The notes under the pieces are model-generated. The model was not told the DNA's origin, made no database searches, and saw only the letters and a list, made by a program, of their open reading frames with translations. The translations under genes and the position numbers were made by a program. This document shows, one piece after another, positions 52,351 to 60,041 of a stretch of 64,000 bases of DNA; within the stretch, counting starts at the first letter, position 1; every line of letters begins with the position of its first letter. Source of the stretch: an uncultured bacterium (lineage in GTDB: Bacteria; Cyanobacteriota; Vampirovibrionia; Gastranaerophilales; Gastranaerophilaceae); NCBI GenBank assembly GCA_950022695.1, contig CATLLN010000002.1:62001-126000 (forward strand). Reading direction: 5' to 3'.

Positions 52351-52367
52351 TGGACACTTTCTAAAAA
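52351..52367. repeat. TGGACAC direct repeats near the right end of the element
   Basis: TGGACACTTTTGGACAC mirrors the pair at 50014-50031, at comparable distance from the tRNA sequence. Likely arm-type sites. Confidence 0.5.
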
Positions 52368-52395
52368 ATAAAAAATTTTAGGAAGTGTCTTTTTA
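52353..52395 (+). terminator. Terminator after the integrase remnant
   Basis: GACACTTTCTAAAA/TTTTAGGAAGTGTC, a 14-bp stem with one wobble, followed by TTTTTA. It insulates the tRNA promoter. Confidence 0.75.
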
Positions 52396-52437
52396 TATGT
52401 ATAAAAATTAGATGTAGATTAAAATATAAATTATCAC

Positions 52438-52470
52438 TTGACTTCAAAAAATTAGCATGTATTATATTAG
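52438..52470 (+). promoter_or_regulatory. Promoter of the rebuilt tRNA-Gly gene, brought by the element
   Basis: TTGACT (52438-52443) and a TATTAT/TATATT-type -10 about 17-20 bp further on lie directly before the tRNA. This DNA belongs to the inserted element, so it now drives the host tRNA. Confidence 0.6.
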
Positions 52471-52477
52471 TATACCT

Positions 52478-52552
52478 GCGGGGGTAATTCAGTGGTAGAA
52501 TGCCTCCTTGCCAAGGAGGATGTCGCGAGTTCGAGCCTCGTCTCCCGCTCCA
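52478..52552 (+). tRNA. tRNA-Gly (anticodon GCC), a composite gene
   Basis: Acceptor GCGGGGG with CTCCCGC leaves one G-U pair at position 6. The anticodon arm is CCTCC-TTGCCAA-GGAGG, anticodon GCC. T-arm GCGAGTTCGAGCCTCGT; discriminator T; CCA is encoded. The 37-nt repeat of its 5' half at 49844 pairs better with this 3' half, so the present gene is native 3' half plus element-supplied 5' half. Its 3' end also borders a second element, whose integrase gene starts 75 nt away. Confidence 0.95.
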
Positions 52553-52555
52553 TAA

Positions 52556-52585
52556 AGGACAAGAGTTTCAAACTCTTGTCTTTTA
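52556..52585 (+). terminator. Terminator of tRNA-Gly
   Basis: GACAAGAGTTT/AAACTCTTGTC (52558-52580), a perfect 11-bp stem, and TTTTATTTT. Confidence 0.85.
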
Positions 52586-52626
52586 TTTTATGTGTATTTA
52601 TGCTCACATTTTGCTCACAAATTCTA

Positions 52627-53712
52627 TTATTTGAGTATGCCATTCATTTTCTCCAATGCGTCATCAATCATATCTTGGCTAGTTTTCATATATACATCTA
52701 GTGTTGTCTGAGCCTTAGTGTGTCCAAGTTGGTTTTGTATGAACTTGATACTTGCTCCTTTGGTATCTGCAATATCTGCGTAAGAACCTCTTAGGTCGTG
52801 AATTCTTACTCGGTCACTTATTTCTGCATAGACCAACAATGGTTGCCAAACTCTTCTTCTAAAGTTATCTACATTTATGTAGCCATTAACTTGACTAGGG
52901 AACAAGAGCTTTGTATCTTCGGATAGAGATTTGATATGTCTTTTTAAAACTTCAATAATATCATCAGTTAAATACACATCTCTTTCAAGTACTGATACTT
53001 TTTTTGCTCTGTTCTTTGTACCGTCTTTGAATTTCCCTTTTGTGAATTGCTTATTTACTCTTATACTCTTATTGTTGTAATTGATGTCTGTAACTTCAAG
53101 AGCTAACAACTCACCTATACGCATTCCTGTACTCATTAAGGTGTAGAGCATAGCATAATATTTTGGGTATAGTTCTTCACAACCTTTTAATATTTCTCTT
53201 TCCTGAGCTTCGGTCAAATGGTGCTTATCCTGTGGAGATACGACGACATTGTCAACAGCAATAAACTTATTCTCTTTTATGAGCTTGTGTTTAATTGCAA
53301 AATTACATACTGCTCTTGCTATTTTCAAGCATAATTGAGCTACAAATGGGGTATAGTCTTGTTCTATATCGTCAATGAATTTCTGTAATGCTATTGAACT
53401 TACCTTGTCGTATTTAAGGGGGTATAACTTACTAAAATGTTTCTCTAAGTACAGTTTATAAGTTGCCCGTGTAGTATGCGAATACTTAGGTAACGCTATG
53501 TTAATATAGCACTTGAATACCTGTTCAAATGTTATATCTGTAATATCTGGAGAACTTTCTTCTAGTTTCAATCCGTGTTTAAGTGCCTCTGATTTTGTTT
53601 TAAACCTTCCGGCAGTATGTTGTTTTCCGTACATATCACGATAGGTAGCGGTATAGTATGAAACTTGTTTGCCGTTCTTGTGTCTATAAGATTTTTTACT
53701 TGCTCCAGCCAT
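52627..53712 (-). CDS. int: Tyrosine integrase of the right-hand element
   Basis: Complete 361-residue site-specific recombinase. It has a basic N-terminal arm-binding domain (SYRHKNGKQVSYYTATYRDM), the SAM-like core-binding domain (about 60-165) and the catalytic domain. The catalytic residues are Arg in MSTGMRIGELLALE, Lys in the beta-hairpin, IHDLRGSYADIA (His-x-x-Arg), LGHTKAQTTLDVY (His and the Tyr nucleophile). It starts inside the stop of the excisionase gene (TAATG), so the two are translationally coupled. Its position, pointing to the tRNA-Gly 3' end, makes that tRNA the likely attachment site. The far attachment site lies beyond the window. Confidence 0.95.
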   Translation of the reverse strand: MAGASKKSYRHKNGKQVSYYTATYRDMYGKQHTAGRFKTKSEALKHGLKLEESSPDITDITFEQVFKCYINIALPKYSHTTRATYKLYLEKHFSKLYPLKYDKVSSIALQKFIDDIEQDYTPFVAQLCLKIARAVCNFAIKHKLIKENKFIAVDNVVVSPQDKHHLTEAQEREILKGCEELYPKYYAMLYTLMSTGMRIGELLALEVTDINYNNKSIRVNKQFTKGKFKDGTKNRAKKVSVLERDVYLTDDIIEVLKRHIKSLSEDTKLLFPSQVNGYINVDNFRRRVWQPLLVYAEISDRVRIHDLRGSYADIADTKGASIKFIQNQLGHTKAQTTLDVYMKTSQDMIDDALEKMNGILK

Positions 53713-53963
53713 TAGTTATTACCTACCCTTCTTCTAATCTTAGCCAGTTTTTGTTCTTTCTGTATCCTGCTAAACTCTTGGACTTCACTTTCACTAAGTT
53801 TCCAAGCTCCTCTGTAATATACAGGTATAACTCCTTTAATAATCGACCATTTGTAAAGGTAATTGTAGTCATAACCATGTTTTAGGCATAATTCAGGAAT
53901 AGACATTAAATCTATGGGTTCTTGTTTGCCTTCATCTGCTGCTACATAATTTACTTTTGTCAT
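53712..53963 (-). CDS. Excisionase-like small DNA-binding protein
   Basis: 83 residues with a winged-HTH/MerR-like helix-turn-helix: MSIPELCLKHGYDYNYLYKW followed by GVIPVYYRGAWKLSESEVQE, where the wing recognises DNA, and a basic tail (RIQKEQKLAKIRRRV). This fits Xis/helix_turn_helix_17 proteins, which bend attachment-site DNA and favour excision. Overlaps int by 1 nt and shares its promoter. Confidence 0.8.
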   Translation of the reverse strand: MTKVNYVAADEGKQEPIDLMSIPELCLKHGYDYNYLYKWSIIKGVIPVYYRGAWKLSESEVQEFSRIQKEQKLAKIRRRVGNN

Positions 53964-53988
53964 TGAATTCTCCTTTTTTTACATTCTT

Positions 53989-54073
53989 TATTCGATTTAT
54001 CGAATATATTATATTTATAAGTCAAGAATAAATATTTGTCAACACGTATCGAATAAATTATTTTTATCGAATA
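53989..54073. promoter_or_regulatory. Repressor operators and divergent promoters of the element
   Basis: A perfect 18-bp palindrome TATTCGAT-TT-ATCGAATA (53989-54006) is followed by two single TATCGAATA boxes (54047-54055, 54065-54073), 18 bp apart. The leftward xis-int promoter is TTGACA (54037-54042), 17 bp, TATAAA (54014-54019), so the palindrome covers its start point. The rightward repressor promoter has TATAAT at 54084-54089 and the last box lies in its spacer. This is the classic layout for one XRE repressor controlling both sides. Confidence 0.75.
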
Positions 54074-54107
54074 ATATTTGTGTTATAATTCAGAAAAAGG
54101 AGATATT

Positions 54108-54518
54108 ATGACTGAGGTTAATTTCGACGGAATACTCATTGGTATTGGTAAAATGGTAAAAATGGCTCGCACAGATATGAAGTTATCTGTAGCTGAATTA
54201 TCAGAAAAAGCTGGAGTTAGTGTTGGGGTCATTTCAGACCTTGAAAATTTCAAAGGAAGAGTTCCAACTTTAATTAACTTTGTTAAGTTAGCAAATGCTC
54301 TAGAGTTACCAAGTACAATGTTTATAGATTTATTTCAGGATACAATACGAGCTTCAAATAATATAGCTACTCCTGAAAAAGAACTAAGAACCGCATTGCT
54401 TAACTATGGTGTTGATTTGTGCTTAATTCCTCATATTATAAAATACATAGACATGCTGAAAGAGTCAGGCATGACAATGGATACAGAAGGGGTTAATAAG
54501 AGAAGAGATTTATTATAA
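54108..54518 (+). CDS. XRE-family repressor of the element
   Basis: 136 residues with an N-terminal Cro/CI helix-turn-helix: GKMVKMARTDMKLSVAELSE then KAGVSVGVISDLENFKGRVP and TLINFVKLANALELPSTMFI. The C-terminal 50 residues are helical and could dimerise. It is divergent from xis-int across three operator boxes. AAAAAGGAG lies 6 nt before ATG 54108; the open frame upstream to 54078 crosses the -10 box and is not used. No Ser-Lys peptidase motif, so induction is not by RecA-type self-cleavage. Confidence 0.88.
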   Translation: MTEVNFDGILIGIGKMVKMARTDMKLSVAELSEKAGVSVGVISDLENFKGRVPTLINFVKLANALELPSTMFIDLFQDTIRASNNIATPEKELRTALLNYGVDLCLIPHIIKYIDMLKESGMTMDTEGVNKRRDLL

Positions 54519-54635
54519 GGTAAAAGTTTTCAGAAAATCCTAAAATTTCTGTGAGCCATTTATCAAGGCTTACTCTTTATTATTTCCTACCCCCTCTATC
54601 GGGTCAGTTCATAACTAAATAAGTCAATTTACATA

Positions 54636-54658
54636 ACCTCGATTAACTGAAACGAGGT
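54636..54658 (-). terminator. Hairpin after the type III restriction gene
   Basis: ACCTCG/CGAGGT with an 11-nt loop just beyond the stop of the restriction subunit gene. The T-tract is weak. Confidence 0.4.
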
Positions 54659-54667
54659 GTGAATTAC

Positions 54668-57600
54668 TTATACTGTTGTCTTAAACTCTTTCCAATCCTT
54701 TACAGGTTCTGCTGGGAAGTTCACATCAAGAGCATTGAAGTGTTGTTTGCCACAATGTATTTTAAGTTGTTCTGGACTTCTTAAGTCAAATAGGCTTGTT
54801 GTGCCTTTGCTTTCAAGAACAAAATAGAGTTTTTGTTCTCCGTCTTTTTCCATAAATACTGCCCAATCAGGATTGTATGAGCCGATTGGAGTTTCAATCT
54901 TAAACCTTGAAGGTATCTTGAAAAACATCTTAACATCAGGGTCTTGGTCTAAACTCTCTGCAAATCTGCTCTCAACTCCACTATCATAGATTAGATAATC
55001 ATACACGCTATGATTTACGGAAACGGCATTCTTATCTAAATTTGCTATTAGTTCTGAGGAGTCAAATATCTCTTGAACATAATATTCTTCTCCTGCAAGT
55101 TTTACATACTTAATACCGTCAATAGCAAGCGAGTGCCTGTTTCTTGAGATAATTTCAAGAGCTTTTTCATAAAATCCTTGAGGATTGTTTAAAAAGTCTT
55201 GTATGCGTCCACTCTCTTCTATAATTCTGATAATTGTAGAGCGTTTCAATAGAGTTTCTGTTGAGATTAGTCTAATAATATCAGGCAATGTTTCACAAGT
55301 CTCTGTTAAATCCTGAGTTTTAAGATGTTTCTCTGTATGATATACTCCAGCGTTTTCAATTTCTATATCTGCTGTTTTAGAGACTAATCTTGCTTTAGGA
55401 ATTGCGTCCATGTCCTTTAACTCTTTAACACACTTACTAACAAGTTCATTAATATTAAAATCAACTCTGTAAGTAGTTTTTTGTTTGATTTTATCCCATA
55501 ATTCTCTAAATTCAGGAGACAAGATTGCTTGTTTTTTCAATCTAACTGTAACTTCTTTTGAAGCGTCTCGGATGACAGGTCTGTTATCAGCTTTTTCAAG
55601 AGCCTGAACAATGGCTCTTGCCTTTGCGTCTCCCCAGCGTTTTACTAGGTCTAACTTACCTGAGGCAAGCTGAGCTTTCATTGTATCCTTGATTTTTCCT
55701 TCTTTAGATACAACCTTGTATTCTTTTAACTCTTCCATAATTTCAGTAGCTTGCTCGTGGGAGATTGTTTTTTCTTCGATAACGGTTTCAACACACTTGA
55801 CTTCTTTTAATGTCTCAAAAGTCAATGGTTTTGCTTGTTTTGCAATCTTTTTGACTTCATTCTTTAGAGGTTCTGCAATCTCAGGTAAGTCGAGTTCTTC
55901 TAACTTACTTTCATTTTTAACCGTTCCGTCAAAGTCAATAACATCATTCTTAATCAGAGTATCAAACACATCAAAAGCGTCCGACTCGTTCATTGTGTGT
56001 TCAATTTCTGTCTTTTCTTCATAAGTTAAGTCCATTAAAGCACTTAGTTGAAGTGTACCGAACTTCAAGCCAGTTTCTTGTTCAATCTCTTTCTGCAAGG
56101 TTTCAGCGAATTCAGAGAAACTCTCGTTTGCCATAACATGAAGTATGTTGATATTTCTATCTTCAATCCGTTCCCCGTCTTGGTTTACGCAAAGTCTTAA
56201 ACCTCTTCCTACTTTCTGCCTGCACGTAAAAGTTGATTTCTGCTCAATCAATGTACAAACTTGGAATACATTAGGATTATCCCACCCCTCTTTCAATGCT
56301 GAATGTGAGAAGATAAATCTCATAGGGCAATCAAAAGAGAGTAAGTATTCTTTATCTTTCATGATTGTATTGTAAGTGTCGTCATCAGCGAGGGTGTCGC
56401 CCTTAGTGTTTTTGTAAATACCTTTCTTGTCCTGTGAGAAGTAGCCGTTGTGCGCTTTTTCCACATCAAGGTTAAATCTGTCTTTAAGTTCTGCATACTT
56501 AGGTTTGTTAATGAGTTCTTTGTAGCACTCTTCAAACATTTGAGCATATATACCTTTTTCGCCTGTCTCTGTACGGTATTTTTTAACTTCATCAATAAAG
56601 AACAATGAAAGTACTTTAATACCCTTCTCATAGTATCTGAGTTCTTTGTCTAGGTGAGCTTCAATCGTTCTGTAGATTTGAGCTTTTTTCATGATATTTT
56701 CGTCAATGCTTCCGATTGCTTTACCCAGCTGAACGGTATCAGAGTTTGAAAACTCAATGCACTCAAAACCTTTTGTACAGTCTATCCCCTCAATTACATA
56801 ATCCTGATATAAGTCTCTTTTACCTGATAATACATAGAGGTCATCTCCAGCTTTAACGGTCTTTGTAGTTCTTTCTACCTTGCCGTCTTTGCCTTGTATA
56901 TCCATTTCAATTTTAGCGGTAAAACCGTTTTGGTTAGAGACTGATTTCAAGTAGATGTAAGGTTTGTTGAAGTCATTGGCTACAGAATTTGATGACACAC
57001 AAATCTGTTTAACCAATCCCATTTGATAAGCGTCAACAGGAGTTAAGCGGTAGAGAAGGTTAATTTTTTCCCTATGAGTTGCACTATATCTTAGAACACA
57101 CAATGGATTAAGTGATTGAATTGCCTCTTTAGCTTTTGGGGTATTATCTACGGATTGAGGCTCATCTATTATTACAATAGGATTGGTATCCTGAATATAT
57201 CTCATAGCTGTTTCGCCGTTGAGTTTATCTTGCTCTTGGTTAATGATATTTTCAGCCTTCTTGAAGGCGTCAATGTTTATAATCATTATTTCAATGTTGT
57301 TTGAAGTTGCAAAAGTTCTAACATCTGAGAGTTTTGAAGAGTTGTAAATAAAGTAACGATAAGGAACTGAGTCATAAAGGTTCTTAAAATGTTCTTCTGT
57401 AACCTGCAAAGACTTGTAAACCCCTTCTCTGATTGCAATAGAAGGTACAACGATAATGAACTTTGTGAAACCGTATCTTTTGTTTAATTCAAGCATGGTT
57501 TTTGTGTAAACATAAGTTTTTCCAGTCCCTGTTTCCATTTCTATTGAATACTGTTTTGAGTCAAAATCTCTTGATATAGGAAGTTTATGTCTACGTTGAA

Positions 57601-57802
57601 CTTGGTGCATGTTAGAGATAAGCGTGTCATCATCAATCATGAGACGATTTCCAAACCCAAACTCATTTTGTAGTAGCCTAATTTGCCCTGCATTATCATC
57701 AATAGAAAATGTCATACTTGACTTTTCTTGCCCTGTAAATAGGTCAGCAACTGAGTTTACTGCTTCTGTTTGAAAATCTTGATATTTGAATTTTAATTTC
57801 AC
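54668..57802 (-). CDS. res: Type III restriction subunit Res
   Basis: SF2 helicase-nuclease that translocates or slides on DNA and cuts it together with Mod. Motifs: Q-type start FKYQDFQTEAVNSVADLF, Walker A EMETGTGKTYVYTK (about residue 93), motif II VIIDEPQSVD (about 212), FIFSHSALKEGWDNPNVFQV and QKVGRGLRLCVN (motif VI). The C-terminal PD-(D/E)xK nuclease has NPDWAVFMEKDG (about 977) and LYFVLESKG. The length of 1,044 is normal and it looks intact. It begins 18 nt after mod. Res needs a working Mod for target recognition, and Mod is interrupted here. Confidence 0.93.
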   Translation of the reverse strand: MKLKFKYQDFQTEAVNSVADLFTGQEKSSMTFSIDDNAGQIRLLQNEFGFGNRLMIDDDTLISNMHQVQRRHKLPISRDFDSKQYSIEMETGTGKTYVYTKTMLELNKRYGFTKFIIVVPSIAIREGVYKSLQVTEEHFKNLYDSVPYRYFIYNSSKLSDVRTFATSNNIEIMIINIDAFKKAENIINQEQDKLNGETAMRYIQDTNPIVIIDEPQSVDNTPKAKEAIQSLNPLCVLRYSATHREKINLLYRLTPVDAYQMGLVKQICVSSNSVANDFNKPYIYLKSVSNQNGFTAKIEMDIQGKDGKVERTTKTVKAGDDLYVLSGKRDLYQDYVIEGIDCTKGFECIEFSNSDTVQLGKAIGSIDENIMKKAQIYRTIEAHLDKELRYYEKGIKVLSLFFIDEVKKYRTETGEKGIYAQMFEECYKELINKPKYAELKDRFNLDVEKAHNGYFSQDKKGIYKNTKGDTLADDDTYNTIMKDKEYLLSFDCPMRFIFSHSALKEGWDNPNVFQVCTLIEQKSTFTCRQKVGRGLRLCVNQDGERIEDRNINILHVMANESFSEFAETLQKEIEQETGLKFGTLQLSALMDLTYEEKTEIEHTMNESDAFDVFDTLIKNDVIDFDGTVKNESKLEELDLPEIAEPLKNEVKKIAKQAKPLTFETLKEVKCVETVIEEKTISHEQATEIMEELKEYKVVSKEGKIKDTMKAQLASGKLDLVKRWGDAKARAIVQALEKADNRPVIRDASKEVTVRLKKQAILSPEFRELWDKIKQKTTYRVDFNINELVSKCVKELKDMDAIPKARLVSKTADIEIENAGVYHTEKHLKTQDLTETCETLPDIIRLISTETLLKRSTIIRIIEESGRIQDFLNNPQGFYEKALEIISRNRHSLAIDGIKYVKLAGEEYYVQEIFDSSELIANLDKNAVSVNHSVYDYLIYDSGVESRFAESLDQDPDVKMFFKIPSRFKIETPIGSYNPDWAVFMEKDGEQKLYFVLESKGTTSLFDLRSPEQLKIHCGKQHFNALDVNFPAEPVKDWKEFKTTV

Positions 57803-57820
57803 TACGCTTGTCCTTTATTT

Positions 57821-59740
57821 TTATAATAACTTCATTTCTATGTTTCTGTCTTTTAGAATATAGTGAGCGTTTGAGAGGGCTACATCGTCTTTGAAGGCTT
57901 GTTCTGAGGCTACGATTTTTGCTGGCACATAATCATCACACATTGTTTTGATGTCTTCGGCTGTTATACCGTCTTTGCCGTAATCTAAACAGATTAAGAC
58001 AAGACAATCTTCTCCTATTGAATATGCCTTTTTGTCATTAACTTCAACTTCTGTAACTGAGTAGTCTAAAGGAATTCCCAGTTTGAGCATTGTTTCATAA
58101 ACGACATCCAGGTCGTTTCTATCAGGCTTAATAGTTTCTTGTAACAATGACATTCTTTGGTAAACTTCGTCTGTGTTCTGAGTTGGGGTTGAGTCCCATT
58201 TTACAAGGTTAGATGTGTCGAGTTTGAACACTTTAAATCCTGTGTCACCTTTTTCAATCTTCGCTCCAGCTCTTCTTATTCTTTCTTTGCCGATTTCACA
58301 AATGTTCTTGTAGCCAGCTTTGTAAGCCTCAGACTTTTCATCACAAATCTCAGGGAGTTGAACCATGATAAATTGTCTATTACCAACATCCTCAGCGTTC
58401 AACTGCATAACTGCATGGGCCGTAGTTGCCGAGCCAGAGAAGAAGTCGAGAACTATGTCGCTTGAGTCGGTACTCATTTTAATAATCTGCTTTATCAATC
58501 TTAACGGTTTTTAACCATTAGCAAAAACAACATCGCCTTCTTTAGAGACATTTCCCATATCTCTATAAAAATCTTTCCACCAATCTCCTCTAATTTTCCT
58601 TAGCCCGAAACTATTCTTAAAGTCATCACATGAACCAAACGAGTCTGCTAATATTAGTAATTGTCTTAATTTGTTACCATTGTTATATAGTAGATAACTA
58701 TTATTATCTCTTGTAACTTGGTATACTTTTCCAATTTCAGGATAATCCTCAATATTAAATCCTGTTATCTTATCATCTGCGAGTATTCTATCTGCATTAT
58801 TTTTAACAAAATTTTGAAACTTTTGACTAATACTATATAGTTTTGATAAATTTTCAATTTTAATTTCAGGATATTGGCTAGAAAAAACTTCTTTCAGATT
58901 GAGTATTTTATAATCATCTGATAAATATTTACAATAATGGTCATCATATTCAGGTCGATAGTCATAAAGCAAATTTTTAGCTATATTTCTATGACCATTC
59001 TTGCTATAAACAAGTATATATTCAGCATTTTTAACAATATTGCCAGCTTTAGCAGCTTTTACCTTCATACCTTGTGTTGCTGATAATTCCACATGAATTG
59101 TAGTAACAAAACTTTCTTCTCCAAATACCTCATCACATAGCTTTCTGAGATTTGTAACCTCATTATCATCGATTGAGATAAATATTACTCCGTCGTCTCT
59201 TAATAGGTTACTTGCAAGCCTCAAACGTGGATACATCATATTCAACCAGTTTGTGTGATATCTTCCCATTGTTTCAGGGTTTGATTTTGTTGTCTGTTGC
59301 GTAACTTCTTTATACTTTGCCATTGGGTCAGCAAAATCATCTTCATATACAAAATCATTACCAGTATTATATGGAGGGTCTATATATATCATCTTAACTT
59401 TACGATAGTAAGAGGTCTGCAAGAGTTTCAATACTTCAAGGTTATCACCTTCAATGTACATATTTTTTGTAGTATCAAAGTTTACACTTTCTTCTGGACA
59501 TGGCCTGAGTGTACCAGTTGAGCGTTTGCCAGCTATTCTGTAGCACTCTGCTTTACCCTTCCACTCAAACTTATACTTCTCAAAATCTTCATCAATATAC
59601 TCACCACAAAGGTTTAAAAGCTTATCAATATCAAGCTTTCCTTCGCTAAAACATTGAGGAAAAACAGACTTTAATTTTTCTCTTTCCACTTCTTCAATAT
59701 CTAAACTTTGACCTGATACTCTAGCTATATCTTCTACCAT
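57821..59740 (-). pseudogene. mod: Type III modification methylase Mod, split by an in-frame TAA
   Basis: One continuous frame is cut by TAA at 58511-58513. The upstream part (409 codons) has the beta-class catalytic motif MIYIDPPYNTGNDFVYEDDF (about residue 121), the GVIFISIDDNEV strand and a variable target-recognition region (about 220-400). The downstream part has KPLRLIKQIIKM, the SAM-binding LDFFSGSATTAHAVM and the usual C-terminus. Families read ANG(K)KP at the break, so Lys AAA to TAA is a likely single-base change. The two pieces hold separate essential motifs, so the methylase is probably inactive unless the stop is suppressed or the halves reassemble. AAGGGG precedes ATG 59740. No site suggests a real start for the second part. 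Confidence 0.85.
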
Positions 59741-59787
59741 ATAATATCCCCTTTTGCAATAATTTTAACATAAATATGCTAAAAGGG

Positions 59788-59815
59788 TTGAAAATTAATA
59801 AAAATCGTTTATAAT
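59788..59815 (+). promoter_or_regulatory. Antisense RNA promoter (right module)
   Basis: TTGAAA (59788-59793), 16 bp, perfect TATAAT (59810-59815). The RNA would start at about 59822, at the foot of the hairpin that ends the peptide mRNA. Confidence 0.7.
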
Positions 59816-59821
59816 AAAAGA

Positions 59822-59859
59822 GTAGGGAGAGGTCTTTCGACCTCTTGTCCAATCCCTAC
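59822..59859 (-). terminator. Bulged 3' hairpin of the right peptide mRNA
   Basis: In the mRNA: GTAGGGA, an 8-nt bulge TTGGACAA, inner stem GAGGTC-GAAA-GACCTC with a GNRA loop, then TCCCTAC and CTTTTATT. The outer stem overlaps the peptide's stop codon. The bulge repeats TTGGACAA of the leader. Confidence 0.7.
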
Positions 59860-59913
59860 ATTAGACTTGCAAAAGTAAGTATCAAATGTCCTAATACCAC
59901 TAGGACATTTTTT
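59822..59913 (+). ncRNA. Predicted antisense RNA opposite the right peptide gene, about 92 nt
   Basis: It has a good promoter just upstream and a textbook terminator, AATGTCCTA/TAGGACATT (59885-59909) with six T. The terminator stem is antisense to the peptide codons V-L-V-V-L-G-H. The RNA covers the 3' half of the peptide gene and includes TTGTCCAA, the complement of the leader repeat that lies 14 nt before the ribosome binding site. It could thus block translation by pairing at both ends, as RNAII of the par locus does. Confidence 0.65.
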
Positions 59914-59942
59914 ACTATTACAAGTACTTCTTGTTTTGTCAT
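59856..59942 (-). CDS. Candidate type I toxin, 28-aa hydrophobic peptide (right copy)
   Basis: ATG 59942 stands 5 nt after AAAGGAGG, among the strongest ribosome binding sites in the window. The product begins MTKQEVLVIVKNVLVVLGHL and ends ILTFASLM: a polar N-terminus and one membrane helix, as in holin-like and Fst-type toxins. Its stop codon lies in the outer stem of the 3' hairpin. An antisense RNA gene faces it. The leader is about 85-90 nt, from an extended -10 (TG-A-TACAAT, TACAAT at 60033-60038), and begins with TGTAGGG, which is repeated at the 3' end. No known family is claimed; the layout is the evidence. Confidence 0.65.
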   Translation of the reverse strand: MTKQEVLVIVKNVLVVLGHLILTFASLM

Positions 59943-60032
59943 GGCTACCTCCTTTCTCTACACCTTTGTCCAACAGAAGATTTGTCGTGTATGAGTAAAG
60001 GTTTCACCATCAAGGAATTGCCCTACAAGGCT

Positions 60033-60041
60033 ATTGTATCA
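60033..60041 (-). promoter_or_regulatory. Extended -10 promoter of the right peptide mRNA
   Basis: TG-A-TACAAT read leftward. The start point near 60026 puts TGTAGGG (60021-60027) at the extreme 5' end of the mRNA. It lies at the very end of the SNF2-type gene. Confidence 0.55.
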
